Positions 28,059 to 36,550 of a stretch of 64,000 nucleotides of DNA are shown piece after piece. The translations under genes and the position numbers were made by a program. The notes under the pieces are model-generated. The model saw only the letters and a list, made by a program, of their open reading frames with translations, was not told the DNA's origin and made no database searches. Origin of the DNA: Burkholderiales bacterium (lineage in GTDB: Bacteria; Pseudomonadota; Gammaproteobacteria; Burkholderiales; Nitrosomonadaceae); the NCBI GenBank assembly GCA_024235795.1, contig JACKLR010000002.1, positions 961,237 to 1,025,236 on the forward strand. Reading direction: 5' to 3'. Position 1 is the first letter of the stretch, and the number at the start of each line of letters is the position of its first letter.

Positions 28059-28954
28059 ATCGGATGTTCCTTCCAATTTTCAGGCATTCCCATCGCCAAG
28101 CGCCATTTATCGTGTACGGCAATCGCTTCTATTAGCTCATTACATTGTTTGCACCAGTTATCTCCATTGTTGGTTGTTCGAAGCAGATAACGAAGCATTA
28201 ACAAGATATAAAAGACACGGTCGTTTCGTGGCGTTATTGGCGGCTTCCATTCAGGTAAACTCGAATTTTCGGGACGTATAGCCAGCTCTCTATTCCAAAG
28301 CCGACTGTGATGAGCGCATACATTGCGAATATAGGTCAGCTTATGAAGCCAATCAGCAAGACGTTTATGATGCAAATTGAGATTACCTGAAATCACTTTT
28401 TTATCGTTATGTTTTAAACCCTGATAACAAAAAGAAAGGCTTCCAAGAGACATGACTTCGGTTAGCATCCAAATGGGCAGTGTCGGGAATCCGGAATATT
28501 TATTCTTGTAATGGCTGATAAAGGCATCATTGGAGCGCTTCACTTCATCTTCTAGTTTTGATAACCATTCGGCATGTCTGAACTGAGGGTGAAAATTGTT
28601 GGGATCAGTATGACCAAAAGCGCCATAACTATGGCCGAAGTGATATGTAATCAGCGTGCGTAGATAAACCTCTACACGTTCAATCGCATCAATTACAAGC
28701 AAGCGCAAATGACGGTCGAACTCGTATAAACCGATAACATTATCAAAACTGGTGCCTTCAACGAATTTGCTTGTGACATCACCATTGCCGTCTTTCAAAC
28801 GAAACGGATACCAATACGCGCTCAGGCGGTAATAACTTATAGTGCTGAGTTGTAATAATGCATGACTATGATCATTAATGATCAGACCACGTTTTTTGAG
28901 GTGCTCTAGCTGATCATTGAATGTGAGGGCTGGTTTCTGGTAAGTCTCAGTCAT
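28049..28954 (-). CDS. Abi_2 family (AbiD/AbiF-like) HEPN abortive-infection protein
   Basis: 301 residues from the ATG at 28954, which has a GGAGG site. Abi_2 pattern: the LKKRGLIINDHSHA start, ISYYRLSAYWYPF, LYEFDRHLRLLVIDAIERVE, and the HEPN RNase motif R-x4-H in YIRNVCAHHSRLWNRE (about residue 208). Abi_2 proteins are HEPN ribonucleases thought related to the ancestor of Cas13. It lies inside the restriction operon between hsdS and hsdR, overlapping hsdR by 10 bp. A predicted short structured RNA with its own promoter precedes it. Confidence 0.88.
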   Translation of the reverse strand: MTETYQKPALTFNDQLEHLKKRGLIINDHSHALLQLSTISYYRLSAYWYPFRLKDGNGDVTSKFVEGTSFDNVIGLYEFDRHLRLLVIDAIERVEVYLRTLITYHFGHSYGAFGHTDPNNFHPQFRHAEWLSKLEDEVKRSNDAFISHYKNKYSGFPTLPIWMLTEVMSLGSLSFCYQGLKHNDKKVISGNLNLHHKRLADWLHKLTYIRNVCAHHSRLWNRELAIRPENSSLPEWKPPITPRNDRVFYILLMLRYLLRTTNNGDNWCKQCNELIEAIAVHDKWRLAMGMPENWKEHPIWK

Positions 28955-28977
28955 TAAGACCTCCAGAATGCGGGTAT

Positions 28978-29027
28978 AAAAAAAGCCGCCAAGGTTGCGC
29001 ATTGTTAAGAGGCGTGGCGACTATGTT
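28978..29027 (-). ncRNA. Predicted short structured RNA ahead of the Abi_2 gene
   Basis: On the minus strand a promoter-like pair is followed about 7 nt later by a roughly 50-nt segment ending in the stem AGTCGCCA / TGGCGGCT (29015-29022 with 28984-28991) and seven T residues (28978-28984). The form is that of a stand-alone small RNA with intrinsic terminator; the stop of transcription would come 24 nt before the Abi_2 ATG. It could instead be an attenuator within the operon. Confidence 0.5.
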
Positions 29028-29033
29028 ATCTCC

Positions 29034-29063
29034 AGTATAACGGCAAAAGGCGAAAAAATTCAA
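29034..29063 (-). promoter_or_regulatory. Sigma-70-like promoter for the short RNA/Abi_2
   Basis: -35 TTGAAT (29058-29063) and -10 TATACT (29034-29039) on the minus strand, separated by 18 bp. It lies in the gap between hsdS and the Abi_2 gene, so the RNA and possibly abi-hsdR-ygjP can be expressed apart from hsdM/hsdS. Confidence 0.5.
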
Positions 29064-29112
29064 GCAAAAGTTTTGACATTGTTCAAACCAGCCATTTTTC
29101 AAGCTTTTTCTA

Positions 29113-30327
29113 TCAGGCACGGGCGGCCTCCTTTTGGGGGAGTTCGTCTTCACCCACCATCACGCGGCGTTTTCCGGTGAGGAGTTGTTGCATCAACGCT
29201 TTTTTCTCCTGTCTGAGGCTATTAAGTTTGTTTTGCAAACTGGATATGATTGAATCACAATTGTTAAGAATGTCTGCGATTCTTTTTTGCTCTTCATATT
29301 CAGGGCAGTAAATAGAAAGCCCTGCAACGTCAGAAGAATTGATGGCTGGATAGTTTGTACCAACAACAAGAGCATTTATTTGGCCGGTTATGTGGGCGCT
29401 AAATAAGTAGTGGTAGACGTAATCACCGCACATATTTTTCTTGGGTGTCAGCACAGAAAAGCCTGTAGATGCAATGCAGTCAGCATGTGCTACAGAAACT
29501 TTAGCGAAACCTTGAAGATTTGGGCGGACTGTAGCAAAAAGCAGATCACCTTCAGTTAGTACTCTTCTTGCACGACTTGGAGAATTTTCATATTTGTGAC
29601 GATCCAATTTAGAAGAGATGCGGCCAGCCATTACATCGGATAAAGAAATATAATCAAATTCAAAATCATTGGGTGTCTTTTTACCCAAACTTTCGGCATC
29701 GATTTTAAGTAAATCTGAGAAGTGAAAACGCTTGAACTCCCTACTAAAACCGGGGAGACGTTTTTTGCCGGTGAGGAGTTGTTGCATGAGAGCTTTTTTT
29801 TGCTGCTGGCTGTTGTTCAGCAGCTTTTCCGTGACTTCAATCGCCCGATCCCATGTGGAGAGAATTCTGGCGATTTTCTTTTGTTCTGAAAGAGGGGGTA
29901 AAACTAGCTTTAAGGGAGTTAAATCTTTTAGGTAAATTCTAACTCTTACACTGCCATTACCGGCTCTGACCATGAAATCATTCCACTTATGAGAACGACG
30001 AAATTGGTCAAAGTATTCAGTGAGCAATAATTCTTCATTACAATAAAAAACAACGTAGTCAGGACTTACCAAACAATCATCTTCTACTTTCCACCGACAT
30101 ATTGAGCCTACATTTAGTCGCATTGGATTGTACGCAAACCAGTCCTTTTTAACGATCTTGCATCTATCAACAGTTTCACCCTTAACTTGGTCTTTCATAT
30201 TGACCATGCCAAGTGACTTGTTAACTGAACGCAAATCATCATGACTAAGTTTATTGCCTTTGTTCCTAAGACTTGACCCAATCAGGCATTCATAAAGACT
30301 TTTATGTGCCCACCCCTCAGGAACCAT
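29113..30327 (-). CDS. hsdS: Type I restriction specificity subunit S (two target-recognition domains)
   Basis: 404 residues from the ATG at 30327 (AAGGAG site 7 bases away, inside the hsdM end). Two recognition domains, each closed by a conserved helix: LPPLSEQKKIARILSTWDRA...KKALMQQLLTGKKR (about 140-190) and EEQKRIADILNNCDSI...KKALMQQLLTGKRR near the C-terminus. The two helices also share DNA identity around CGGTGAGGAGTTGTTGCAT (plus strand), which could allow domain exchange. It gives sequence specificity to HsdM and HsdR. It overlaps hsdM by 11 bp. Confidence 0.92.
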   Translation of the reverse strand: MVPEGWAHKSLYECLIGSSLRNKGNKLSHDDLRSVNKSLGMVNMKDQVKGETVDRCKIVKKDWFAYNPMRLNVGSICRWKVEDDCLVSPDYVVFYCNEELLLTEYFDQFRRSHKWNDFMVRAGNGSVRVRIYLKDLTPLKLVLPPLSEQKKIARILSTWDRAIEVTEKLLNNSQQQKKALMQQLLTGKKRLPGFSREFKRFHFSDLLKIDAESLGKKTPNDFEFDYISLSDVMAGRISSKLDRHKYENSPSRARRVLTEGDLLFATVRPNLQGFAKVSVAHADCIASTGFSVLTPKKNMCGDYVYHYLFSAHITGQINALVVGTNYPAINSSDVAGLSIYCPEYEEQKRIADILNNCDSIISSLQNKLNSLRQEKKALMQQLLTGKRRVMVGEDELPQKEAARA

Positions 30328-31840
30328 AGCCAAGCTCCTTCAAATAGCCATCCATTTCCGTTTCCAGTGCGGCAAGTTGGGTTTTGAGTTCCGCGCGTTC
30401 CTTGCGCACGGCCATGAGGTCGATTTCTTCTTCCTCCTCAAACGTATCGACATAGCGCGGAATGTTGAGGTTATAATCGTTTTCCTGAATTTCTTCCAAA
30501 CTGGCAAGATAAGCATATTTATCGACACTCACACGGGCGCGGTAAGTGGCTACGATTTTGTCGATATTCTCCGGCGTGAGCAGGTTTTGGTTTTTCCCGG
30601 CCTTGAATTCGCGGCTGGCGTCGATGAACAGGACGCTGCTATCAGGCTTGTCTTTTTTGAAAATCAAAATCGCCGCCGGTATACCGGTGCCGTAAAACAG
30701 CTTTTCCGGCAGGCCGATTACGCAATCGAGTAAATTTTCCTCGATGAGTTGTTGCCGTATCCTTCCTTCTGCGCTGCCGCGAAACAGCACGCCATGAGGT
30801 ACGACCACACCCATGCGCCCGGTTTTGGGTTTGAGTGTTTCGACCATGTGCAGGATAAAGGCGTAATCACCCTTGGTCTTTGGCGGCACGCCCCGGCGGA
30901 ACCGCCCGAAGGGATCATGTTCGGCCTCATCATGCCCCCATTTGTCGAGGCTGAACGGCGGATTGGCGGTGACGATATCAAAATGCATCACCCCGCCGTT
31001 TTTATCGAGCAGCTTAGGATTGCGGATGGTGTCACCCCATTCGACTTTGTGATTATCCTCGCCATGTAGAAACATATTCATCTTGGCTAACGACCATGTG
31101 GAGCCGATAGCCTCCTGCCCATAGAGCGCATATTTTTTGCTATTAAACCGGTCGCGGATTTTACGGCCACATTTCATGAGCAAGGAGCCTGAACCGCAAG
31201 CTGGATCAGAAATCGTATCGCCTTCCTGAGGATCGAGTATTTCTGCGATCAGGTCGGAGACTTCCGGCGGGGTGTAGAATTCACCGGCCTTTTGCCCGCC
31301 ACCAGCGGCGAACAGTTTGATCAGATATTCATAAGCGTTACCGATAATATCCAATGAACCGATACGACTGGGGCGCAAATTAAGTTCCGGTTTGGCAAAG
31401 TCTTCCAGCAAGTGGCGCAGGATGGTGTTTTTCTGCTTTTCTTCACCGAGCTTGTCGGTGTTGAAGCTGATATCCTGAAACACGGACTTTGACGCATCGC
31501 GCAGCTTGGTGCCGTTGGCTTCCTCTAACGCGTGCAGCGCTTGATCAATACGCTCGCCGTTTCCGGGTTCATGGCGTTTTTCGTAGAGGGTGTAAAAGCT
31601 GGAACCGGGCGGCAGAACGAAGCGTTCATTCTTCATCATCTCGGTAATCAGCTCAGGCTCGTCGCCATGTTCTTTTTTGTATTCGTCATAGTGATCCTGC
31701 CAAACATCCGAGATGTATTTCAGGAAGAGCATGGTCAGGATAAAGTCTTTATAGGTGTCGGCACTGACCGTGCCACGGAATGTATCGCATGCCGCCCACA
31801 GGGCTTTGTTGAGTGCGTCCTGGTTGATGGGTGTGTTCAT
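30317..31840 (-). CDS. hsdM: Type I restriction modification methyltransferase subunit M
   Basis: 507 residues. It methylates adenine at the host site using S-adenosylmethionine. N-terminal HsdM_N helices (1-150), then the N6_Mtase domain with the SAM-binding motif DPACGSGSLLMKC (about 215-227) and catalytic motif TANPPFSLDKW (NPPF, about 293-303). Intact. It overlaps the half-size S gene upstream by 4 bp (ATGA) and the full hsdS downstream. Confidence 0.95.
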   Translation of the reverse strand: MNTPINQDALNKALWAACDTFRGTVSADTYKDFILTMLFLKYISDVWQDHYDEYKKEHGDEPELITEMMKNERFVLPPGSSFYTLYEKRHEPGNGERIDQALHALEEANGTKLRDASKSVFQDISFNTDKLGEEKQKNTILRHLLEDFAKPELNLRPSRIGSLDIIGNAYEYLIKLFAAGGGQKAGEFYTPPEVSDLIAEILDPQEGDTISDPACGSGSLLMKCGRKIRDRFNSKKYALYGQEAIGSTWSLAKMNMFLHGEDNHKVEWGDTIRNPKLLDKNGGVMHFDIVTANPPFSLDKWGHDEAEHDPFGRFRRGVPPKTKGDYAFILHMVETLKPKTGRMGVVVPHGVLFRGSAEGRIRQQLIEENLLDCVIGLPEKLFYGTGIPAAILIFKKDKPDSSVLFIDASREFKAGKNQNLLTPENIDKIVATYRARVSVDKYAYLASLEEIQENDYNLNIPRYVDTFEEEEEIDLMAVRKERAELKTQLAALETEMDGYLKELGYGS

Positions 31841-32460
31841 GATTGTGCTTCCCTGTGCGTTTTTGCTGTTTGTAAAGTTTTACCCGCCATCAGATCGCTG
31901 GCAAGCGTATGCATTAATTTATCGGCGTTTCTGATCAGCTCAGTATACAATTTCTTTTCTTGCAGTATAGCTTTATGCAGTCCGAGGATTTTGTGTTGTG
32001 TTTCCAAAGGAGGTACGGTGATTTCAGCTTGCTCCAGTATCGAGCGCCGGATGCTTTTAGTGAGCGAGCCTTCTGCCGCGCTGTCGAAGTATTTTTGTAA
32101 AGGTCGTTGATTGAGCTGCCAGACCAGAAAGGCAGGCAAAAGTGAAGGATTAGTTACACGTAGAATATAAAAGTGCGGTGCACAGATGGTTTGTTTGTCT
32201 ATCTCCTCGATGAGCACCGCGTAGTTATAGGAGCCGCGTGCGACAAACAATATATCACCCGACATGAGCCAATAGGGTTGTTTCTTGCCGGATAATTCAG
32301 TTTCGATCACGCTGTCCCAGCGTACGCCATCTTCCGGTGAAACATCTTTCATCTGGATAGCGTAAATGCCGCTACCGGATTTTTCCGGTATTTTTCCCCT
32401 GAAAGGGTGTCCTGAAGACAAAGTGACGGCATTGACTAGCTTCAAAATAATTTCCTTCAT
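31837..32460 (-). CDS. Half-size specificity-like subunit S (single target-recognition domain)
   Basis: 207 residues from the ATG at 32460 (a TTG two codons upstream is possible; no good ribosome site for either). One target-recognition domain, with GKKQPYWLMSGDILFVARG, TICAPHFYILRV and ITVPPLETQHKILGLHKAIL followed by the helix ...ELIRNADKLM. It is the first gene of the operon and overlaps hsdM by ATGA. With a full hsdS three genes away, it is either an alternative specificity half that could dimerise or a regulatory S-like protein. Confidence 0.8.
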   Translation of the reverse strand: MKEIILKLVNAVTLSSGHPFRGKIPEKSGSGIYAIQMKDVSPEDGVRWDSVIETELSGKKQPYWLMSGDILFVARGSYNYAVLIEEIDKQTICAPHFYILRVTNPSLLPAFLVWQLNQRPLQKYFDSAAEGSLTKSIRRSILEQAEITVPPLETQHKILGLHKAILQEKKLYTELIRNADKLMHTLASDLMAGKTLQTAKTHREAQS

Positions 32461-32639
32461 TGACAATGATGCGGAATATTAGAATCAAAAGTGAATCCGA
32501 TGTCAAGGAAAATATTTGCATCATGAAAGATGATGCATTGAATAAAGTTAGGCAGATGCCAAATAAACAGGGGTAGATAGCTGATGGCGAATGAGCAGAT
32601 TAAGGCCAAAAACGATCAATCGCATTTTCTTAGGCACGT

Positions 32640-34088
32640 CTAAAAAGGTGGGTCTTTCTTTTCCCAGCGATAGCGCTTAACTTGAAAATCACTAGAAGAG
32701 AATTTAACAGAGTTGATAATATGTACCCATATATTATCCGTATCTATTTTTAAAGTAGGCTCACTGAATTCTGAATCTGATAATGCCCATTCCAAATCAA
32801 GCGGCAATTCTTCATTCTCTTCTTTTATATTTTCTTCTTTAGGCGCCACCTCTTCTGTCACACTATATTCTGGCTCCGGTCCGTCTTCATACATTTGCCA
32901 GAGTTCGGCATGTAACTCCGTTCCTTCCGGTAAATTTAGTTTTTCAACCTTTGATGCTTTGTGAAATAGCACCACATTCAGAGAAGTCACTGCTACTTGT
33001 GCGGAAGGGAAAATAATACCGTCAATTTGTGGATCAGATTCAGTAGATAGAAAATCTGCGATGGCTTGAGTTGCCAAATATTCAAAGGCTTCATCATCAG
33101 GCATAACTGGCCTTGTAATTTTTTCACATAGTTTGTTGAGAAACGCTGCTCTTTCAAGTCGGTGAATAAAATCAGGATCAAAAATGCTGCCTTTAACTGT
33201 GACAAAATCCAATGCGGTTAAATCAAGTAAATTCAGAGAACGTATGATTTCAAAACGTGCAACAGCAACCTGGCTGCCTACAGGCGGCCTCACTTCGGCA
33301 AGAGCTACATCTGGATCATTGGCTCCATAAAAAACGGAAATGCCATGAGCGTTCATACGACCAGCTTTTGCAAACGAGAACGGAGGACTGCCTAAATGAA
33401 TATCAGGACGCATCAAAGCAGTTTTTAGTTTGTCATTGGATTGAAAGACTCTGGCGCGAAAAAGTGCAGACATATCGGTGTCGGGCCCAGCATTTACAAT
33501 AAGAGAGCGACCATCCTTAGTGTCCATTTCACGAATGTTTTCAAACACAGATTCCAGATATTTTAGTGCCGCATTACTAAAAAAACGGGCTTCTGTTTTT
33601 ATGGAACGCTCAAATTCGCGCCACTCTTCTTGCCATGTGGCATCGCTTACACCCTTTTCTTCATAGTGAGATTCTGATGAAAACGGTGTCTCCTCACCCA
33701 TTGCCCATGCATCAAAATCCCCATACCGATCCTCAAGAATAATTTGTATATCTATGGCTGCTTCCTCTGGCATGTTGGCAGAATCCATAATTGCGCATTG
33801 TACGGGCTCACCATCGCGATCCCAGTCATAATCTATTTCTTTGTCTGACATTAGGGAATGTTGCCAAGCTGATGGTTCATCGGGTGTGCGTATGTAATGT
33901 TCTTCGAAAACAGAATCGATGCGATCTGCCATATCTCCAACCAGATAGCTTTTAGCGGTTTTGCCGCAATATGAGCATTTCCGCTGCTTACCTTCTTTTT
34001 TTATCTCAGTACTGAGGTACCCTTCCCCTATACAGTGGTGACAAATTTTTTTAGCGCTTAATTTATTGATGTCGTCTTTATCAGTCAT
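32640..34088 (-). CDS. HEPN/RES-domain protein (putative NAD-degrading toxin)
   Basis: 482 residues. N-terminal four-cysteine zinc finger (CHHCIGEGY...CSYCGK, about 17-42), then a HEPN/RES-associated helical region (about 60-200) and a RES domain starting at LFRARVF (about 209) with GRMNAHGISVFYGA, ALAEVRPPVG, LNLLDLT and YLATQAIADFL...DGIIFPSAQ. RES toxins break down NAD+; the arginine and tyrosine of the active site are in the RxR and FYGA boxes. A low-complexity acidic C-terminal tail (about 405-440) follows. No Xre/MbcA antitoxin is seen next to it; it stands beside a restriction operon, which fits a defence effector. Confidence 0.85.
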   Translation of the reverse strand: MTDKDDINKLSAKKICHHCIGEGYLSTEIKKEGKQRKCSYCGKTAKSYLVGDMADRIDSVFEEHYIRTPDEPSAWQHSLMSDKEIDYDWDRDGEPVQCAIMDSANMPEEAAIDIQIILEDRYGDFDAWAMGEETPFSSESHYEEKGVSDATWQEEWREFERSIKTEARFFSNAALKYLESVFENIREMDTKDGRSLIVNAGPDTDMSALFRARVFQSNDKLKTALMRPDIHLGSPPFSFAKAGRMNAHGISVFYGANDPDVALAEVRPPVGSQVAVARFEIIRSLNLLDLTALDFVTVKGSIFDPDFIHRLERAAFLNKLCEKITRPVMPDDEAFEYLATQAIADFLSTESDPQIDGIIFPSAQVAVTSLNVVLFHKASKVEKLNLPEGTELHAELWQMYEDGPEPEYSVTEEVAPKEENIKEENEELPLDLEWALSDSEFSEPTLKIDTDNIWVHIINSVKFSSSDFQVKRYRWEKKDPPF

Positions 34089-34744
34089 ACCTTATCTTTC
34101 TATTTTCGTTTTACCAAAACACAAAAACAAATATCTTCGATTGAGCAAACATATGAATATTAATTTCTAGCCGCATACCTCTGCAGAATTTTACTCTTAC
34201 TTGAAATGAGAAGCTGCATACATTGAGGGGTGAGTAATGCAATTAAGATTTGGTCATTTTTATTCTTAATTCGAACAATACATTTTTTACGACTAAATTT
34301 CATAAGGATAAAGAATGTTATCGCCCTGGCAATATAGTGGTCGGGATTGATCGTCGAAACGCTCACGGCATCCAATCGGCGGACGGTTGATCAAGGTTTC
34401 CAAAGGGCATTGAAAGCTCTTTGGTCGATGGGGGCCCAGGGGGAGAGCGAAGTCTCCCATTGACCATGGGGGTTTTGGGGGCAGCTTGGAGGCTCCCCCA
34501 AATGGTGATTGAACGGCCAAACGTTCTCTGGTGCATGAGGGCTCGATGCCGAATGCACCACAGCCGGGGGATGCAACGGGGGTGCGCAGCGAGCCCCCTT
34601 GCCAAGATTGCGTTGGACGAAAAAAATCGAAGATTTTGTAGTACAACGCACATCTTGCGTAAAACGGGAAGCAATGTAGGACAATAGCGTTTCGTATTAC
34701 AAAAACGAAATGTGTTCACATAAGAACCGATACGCATGTTGCAA
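34089..34744. other. G-rich hairpin region without a convincing gene
   Basis: 656 bp. About 34425-34605 is much richer in G than its surroundings and carries several inverted repeats: TTTGGGGG...CCCCCAAA with a 13-nt loop near 34472-34503 and GGGGG...CCCCC near 34578-34600. Four runs of five G occur close together (34430-34480), a possible quadruplex. At 34688-34710, TTTCGT and ACGAAA form a shorter repeat. Several frames exist but none has a ribosome site or domain. Possible regulatory region or transfer origin; not proven. Confidence 0.55.
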
Positions 34745-36241
34745 TCATCGGCCAAAGACCAGATCATTTTTGGATTGGATCACGGGTTGTTCAGTGGATT
34801 TTGCCGTTTTGTTTTTTATGTCGTCGATCAGAACCTGCGCCATTTGTTCCGCACGTTCCCATTGATCGAGTGAGGCAACGGCCATTTCCAGAGCGCCGCT
34901 TTCTTCATATGTATCACAAGCTCTGTCAAACATTTCCTCGATACTGTCTATCTTGTCTGGGTTAGCACCTTCCGCGCGCGCCTGAACCAACAGGCGTTTG
35001 ATCTCGACCAGATGTTGCAGCTCAGGTGGAGCGCTATCGTCAATCTCCGTGGGTAGGCGGGCTAACAGCCGGTCGTTTTCAGGCTCATCATTACCTCTAA
35101 GCCAATTCCACAGACTGGCCGTTTCGCGTACGGCCACGTTCAGCGCGTCAGCAGCCTCATTGGAAATATGAACCGCACCATTTTTAATCGTTTCAAAATC
35201 ATCATAAACAAGTGCTGTAATCTCGCCGCTGGCAAGTCCACCGCCGAGGCCGCCGATCATAGCGCCAACAGCCGTACCGACACCGGGCATGATCGTTGTG
35301 CCTATGGCTGCGCCCGCCAATGCGCCGCCCGCCGCGCCGATATTAGAGGCCGTTTCGATTGTGGCCGAGCGTTCCATGGCTTCTAAATCGCCGCGCACCG
35401 CATCAAGGCTGGTTTCACCGTAAGGAACGGCGCTTTCATAAACTGCTTCTGCGGCTTGAGCTTTTGAGCCTCCGGCAGCCAAAGTAAATGCACCCGATAA
35501 TGTTCCAAAAGTCACTCCCGCAATAACACCGCCGTTTTTGCCAAGGCGTCCGAATGTTTCGGCCATGCCTGCCATACGGTGATTGCGGTGTTCCTCCAGC
35601 ACAGCCTTACCGTTTTCATTCAATAATGAATCTAGATTATTCTTCTGCGCCGGATCATGGAAAATTGCGCGTTGTTCTTCCATAAGATGTTGCCATCTTT
35701 CTGCCTCTGTATCCGTGAAAGGTCGGTTTTCTGCTTGAACCTTCCGGTCAAGCTCTTGCATCTCTTCATAAAGATGGTGTGAATTATCACCAGCTATAGC
35801 CATGTCGATCTGGTCTATACGAAACTCTGCGACATGACCGTTTGGTAGTTGAACCTGCGTGTTAAGTGTTCGAAAATGCGTTTCAAGAGGCTCAGCATAA
35901 AAATCCTTTACTTTTACAATACCCAAACTGTCTTGAAGATCAGAAATTTCATGGCGAATAATTTGGATTTGCTCCGGAGTTTCGACAAGCAACCGTCCGC
36001 GTACCATATCAACAACCTTTGTATGGTCACCTTTGTAGTCACCCGTAACTTTATCCTGAATGCGTTCCAAATCCTTTAATTCTGCGCGTTGAAACTCCAC
36101 ACCGGCAAACTGATCGGGATATTTTTCTTGAAGATTATGTAGAAAGCTTTGACCAAAATCTGCAAATTCAGGCATAGCCTGACCTGCTTGGTCATAAAGC
36201 TGATTTAAATTCAGGTCAGGATTTTGCAATCCTTCTCCCAT
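34745..36241 (-). CDS. RelA/SpoT synthetase-like protein with glycine-zipper region
   Basis: 498 residues. Residues about 40-175 fit the RelA/SpoT nucleotidyltransferase fold: KDLERIQDKVTGDYKG, VVDMVRGRLLVETPEQ, PNGHVAEFRIDQIDMA (glutamate in the position of the EiQI motif) and SHHLYEEMQELDR. Residues about 299-334 are a glycine/alanine zipper (GAAGGALAGAAIG...GGLGGGLASG) of the kind that inserts in membranes. The rest is helical. Related synthetase folds occur as toxins making ppGpp or ppApp. An HD-type alarmone hydrolase is encoded two genes upstream on the same strand, a likely neutralising partner. Activity is inferred, not shown. Confidence 0.68.
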   Translation of the reverse strand: MGEGLQNPDLNLNQLYDQAGQAMPEFADFGQSFLHNLQEKYPDQFAGVEFQRAELKDLERIQDKVTGDYKGDHTKVVDMVRGRLLVETPEQIQIIRHEISDLQDSLGIVKVKDFYAEPLETHFRTLNTQVQLPNGHVAEFRIDQIDMAIAGDNSHHLYEEMQELDRKVQAENRPFTDTEAERWQHLMEEQRAIFHDPAQKNNLDSLLNENGKAVLEEHRNHRMAGMAETFGRLGKNGGVIAGVTFGTLSGAFTLAAGGSKAQAAEAVYESAVPYGETSLDAVRGDLEAMERSATIETASNIGAAGGALAGAAIGTTIMPGVGTAVGAMIGGLGGGLASGEITALVYDDFETIKNGAVHISNEAADALNVAVRETASLWNWLRGNDEPENDRLLARLPTEIDDSAPPELQHLVEIKRLLVQARAEGANPDKIDSIEEMFDRACDTYEESGALEMAVASLDQWERAEQMAQVLIDDIKNKTAKSTEQPVIQSKNDLVFGR

Positions 36242-36309
36242 TCCACACTCCCCGTTTTCAACCGCCTGTTTTTAGTTTTTTGATATTCAGGCGCTTCTTA
36301 TGCTTTTAC

Positions 36310-36549
36310 TCACTCAAGGCTTTTACCAAGCATAGATTCGGCTTTTTCACGGAACTGCTGCTCCGTTATTTTTTCAACTTCCATGCTGTAAGCTAAACGT
36401 CTTAAGTACGTTACGTCCTGTACCAGTTCGCCTTTTTCCCGATTTGGAACTTCCGCGCCTATCTTCAAACCTTTTTCATTAAAAGCCACCCGCACAGGAA
36501 CGCTTTCGCCCAGTAAAAAATATTCATATGTCACTTTCGTTTTCTCCAT
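36310..36549 (-). CDS. Small protein between hydrolase and synthetase-like genes
   Basis: 79 residues, soluble. It begins 1 nt after the hydrolase stop and precedes the synthetase-like gene by 68 bp, so the three form one operon. N-terminal half is beta-like (VTYEYFLLGESVPVRVAF), C-terminal half helical. No family recognised. Confidence 0.65.
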   Translation of the reverse strand: MEKTKVTYEYFLLGESVPVRVAFNEKGLKIGAEVPNREKGELVQDVTYLRRLAYSMEVEKITEQQFREKAESMLGKSLE

Positions 36550-36550
36550 T

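Noticed and set aside
34293..34767. Several overlapping frames in the G-rich gap
   Set aside because: Low-complexity proline/glycine-rich translations, no ribosome site, overlapping on both strands.
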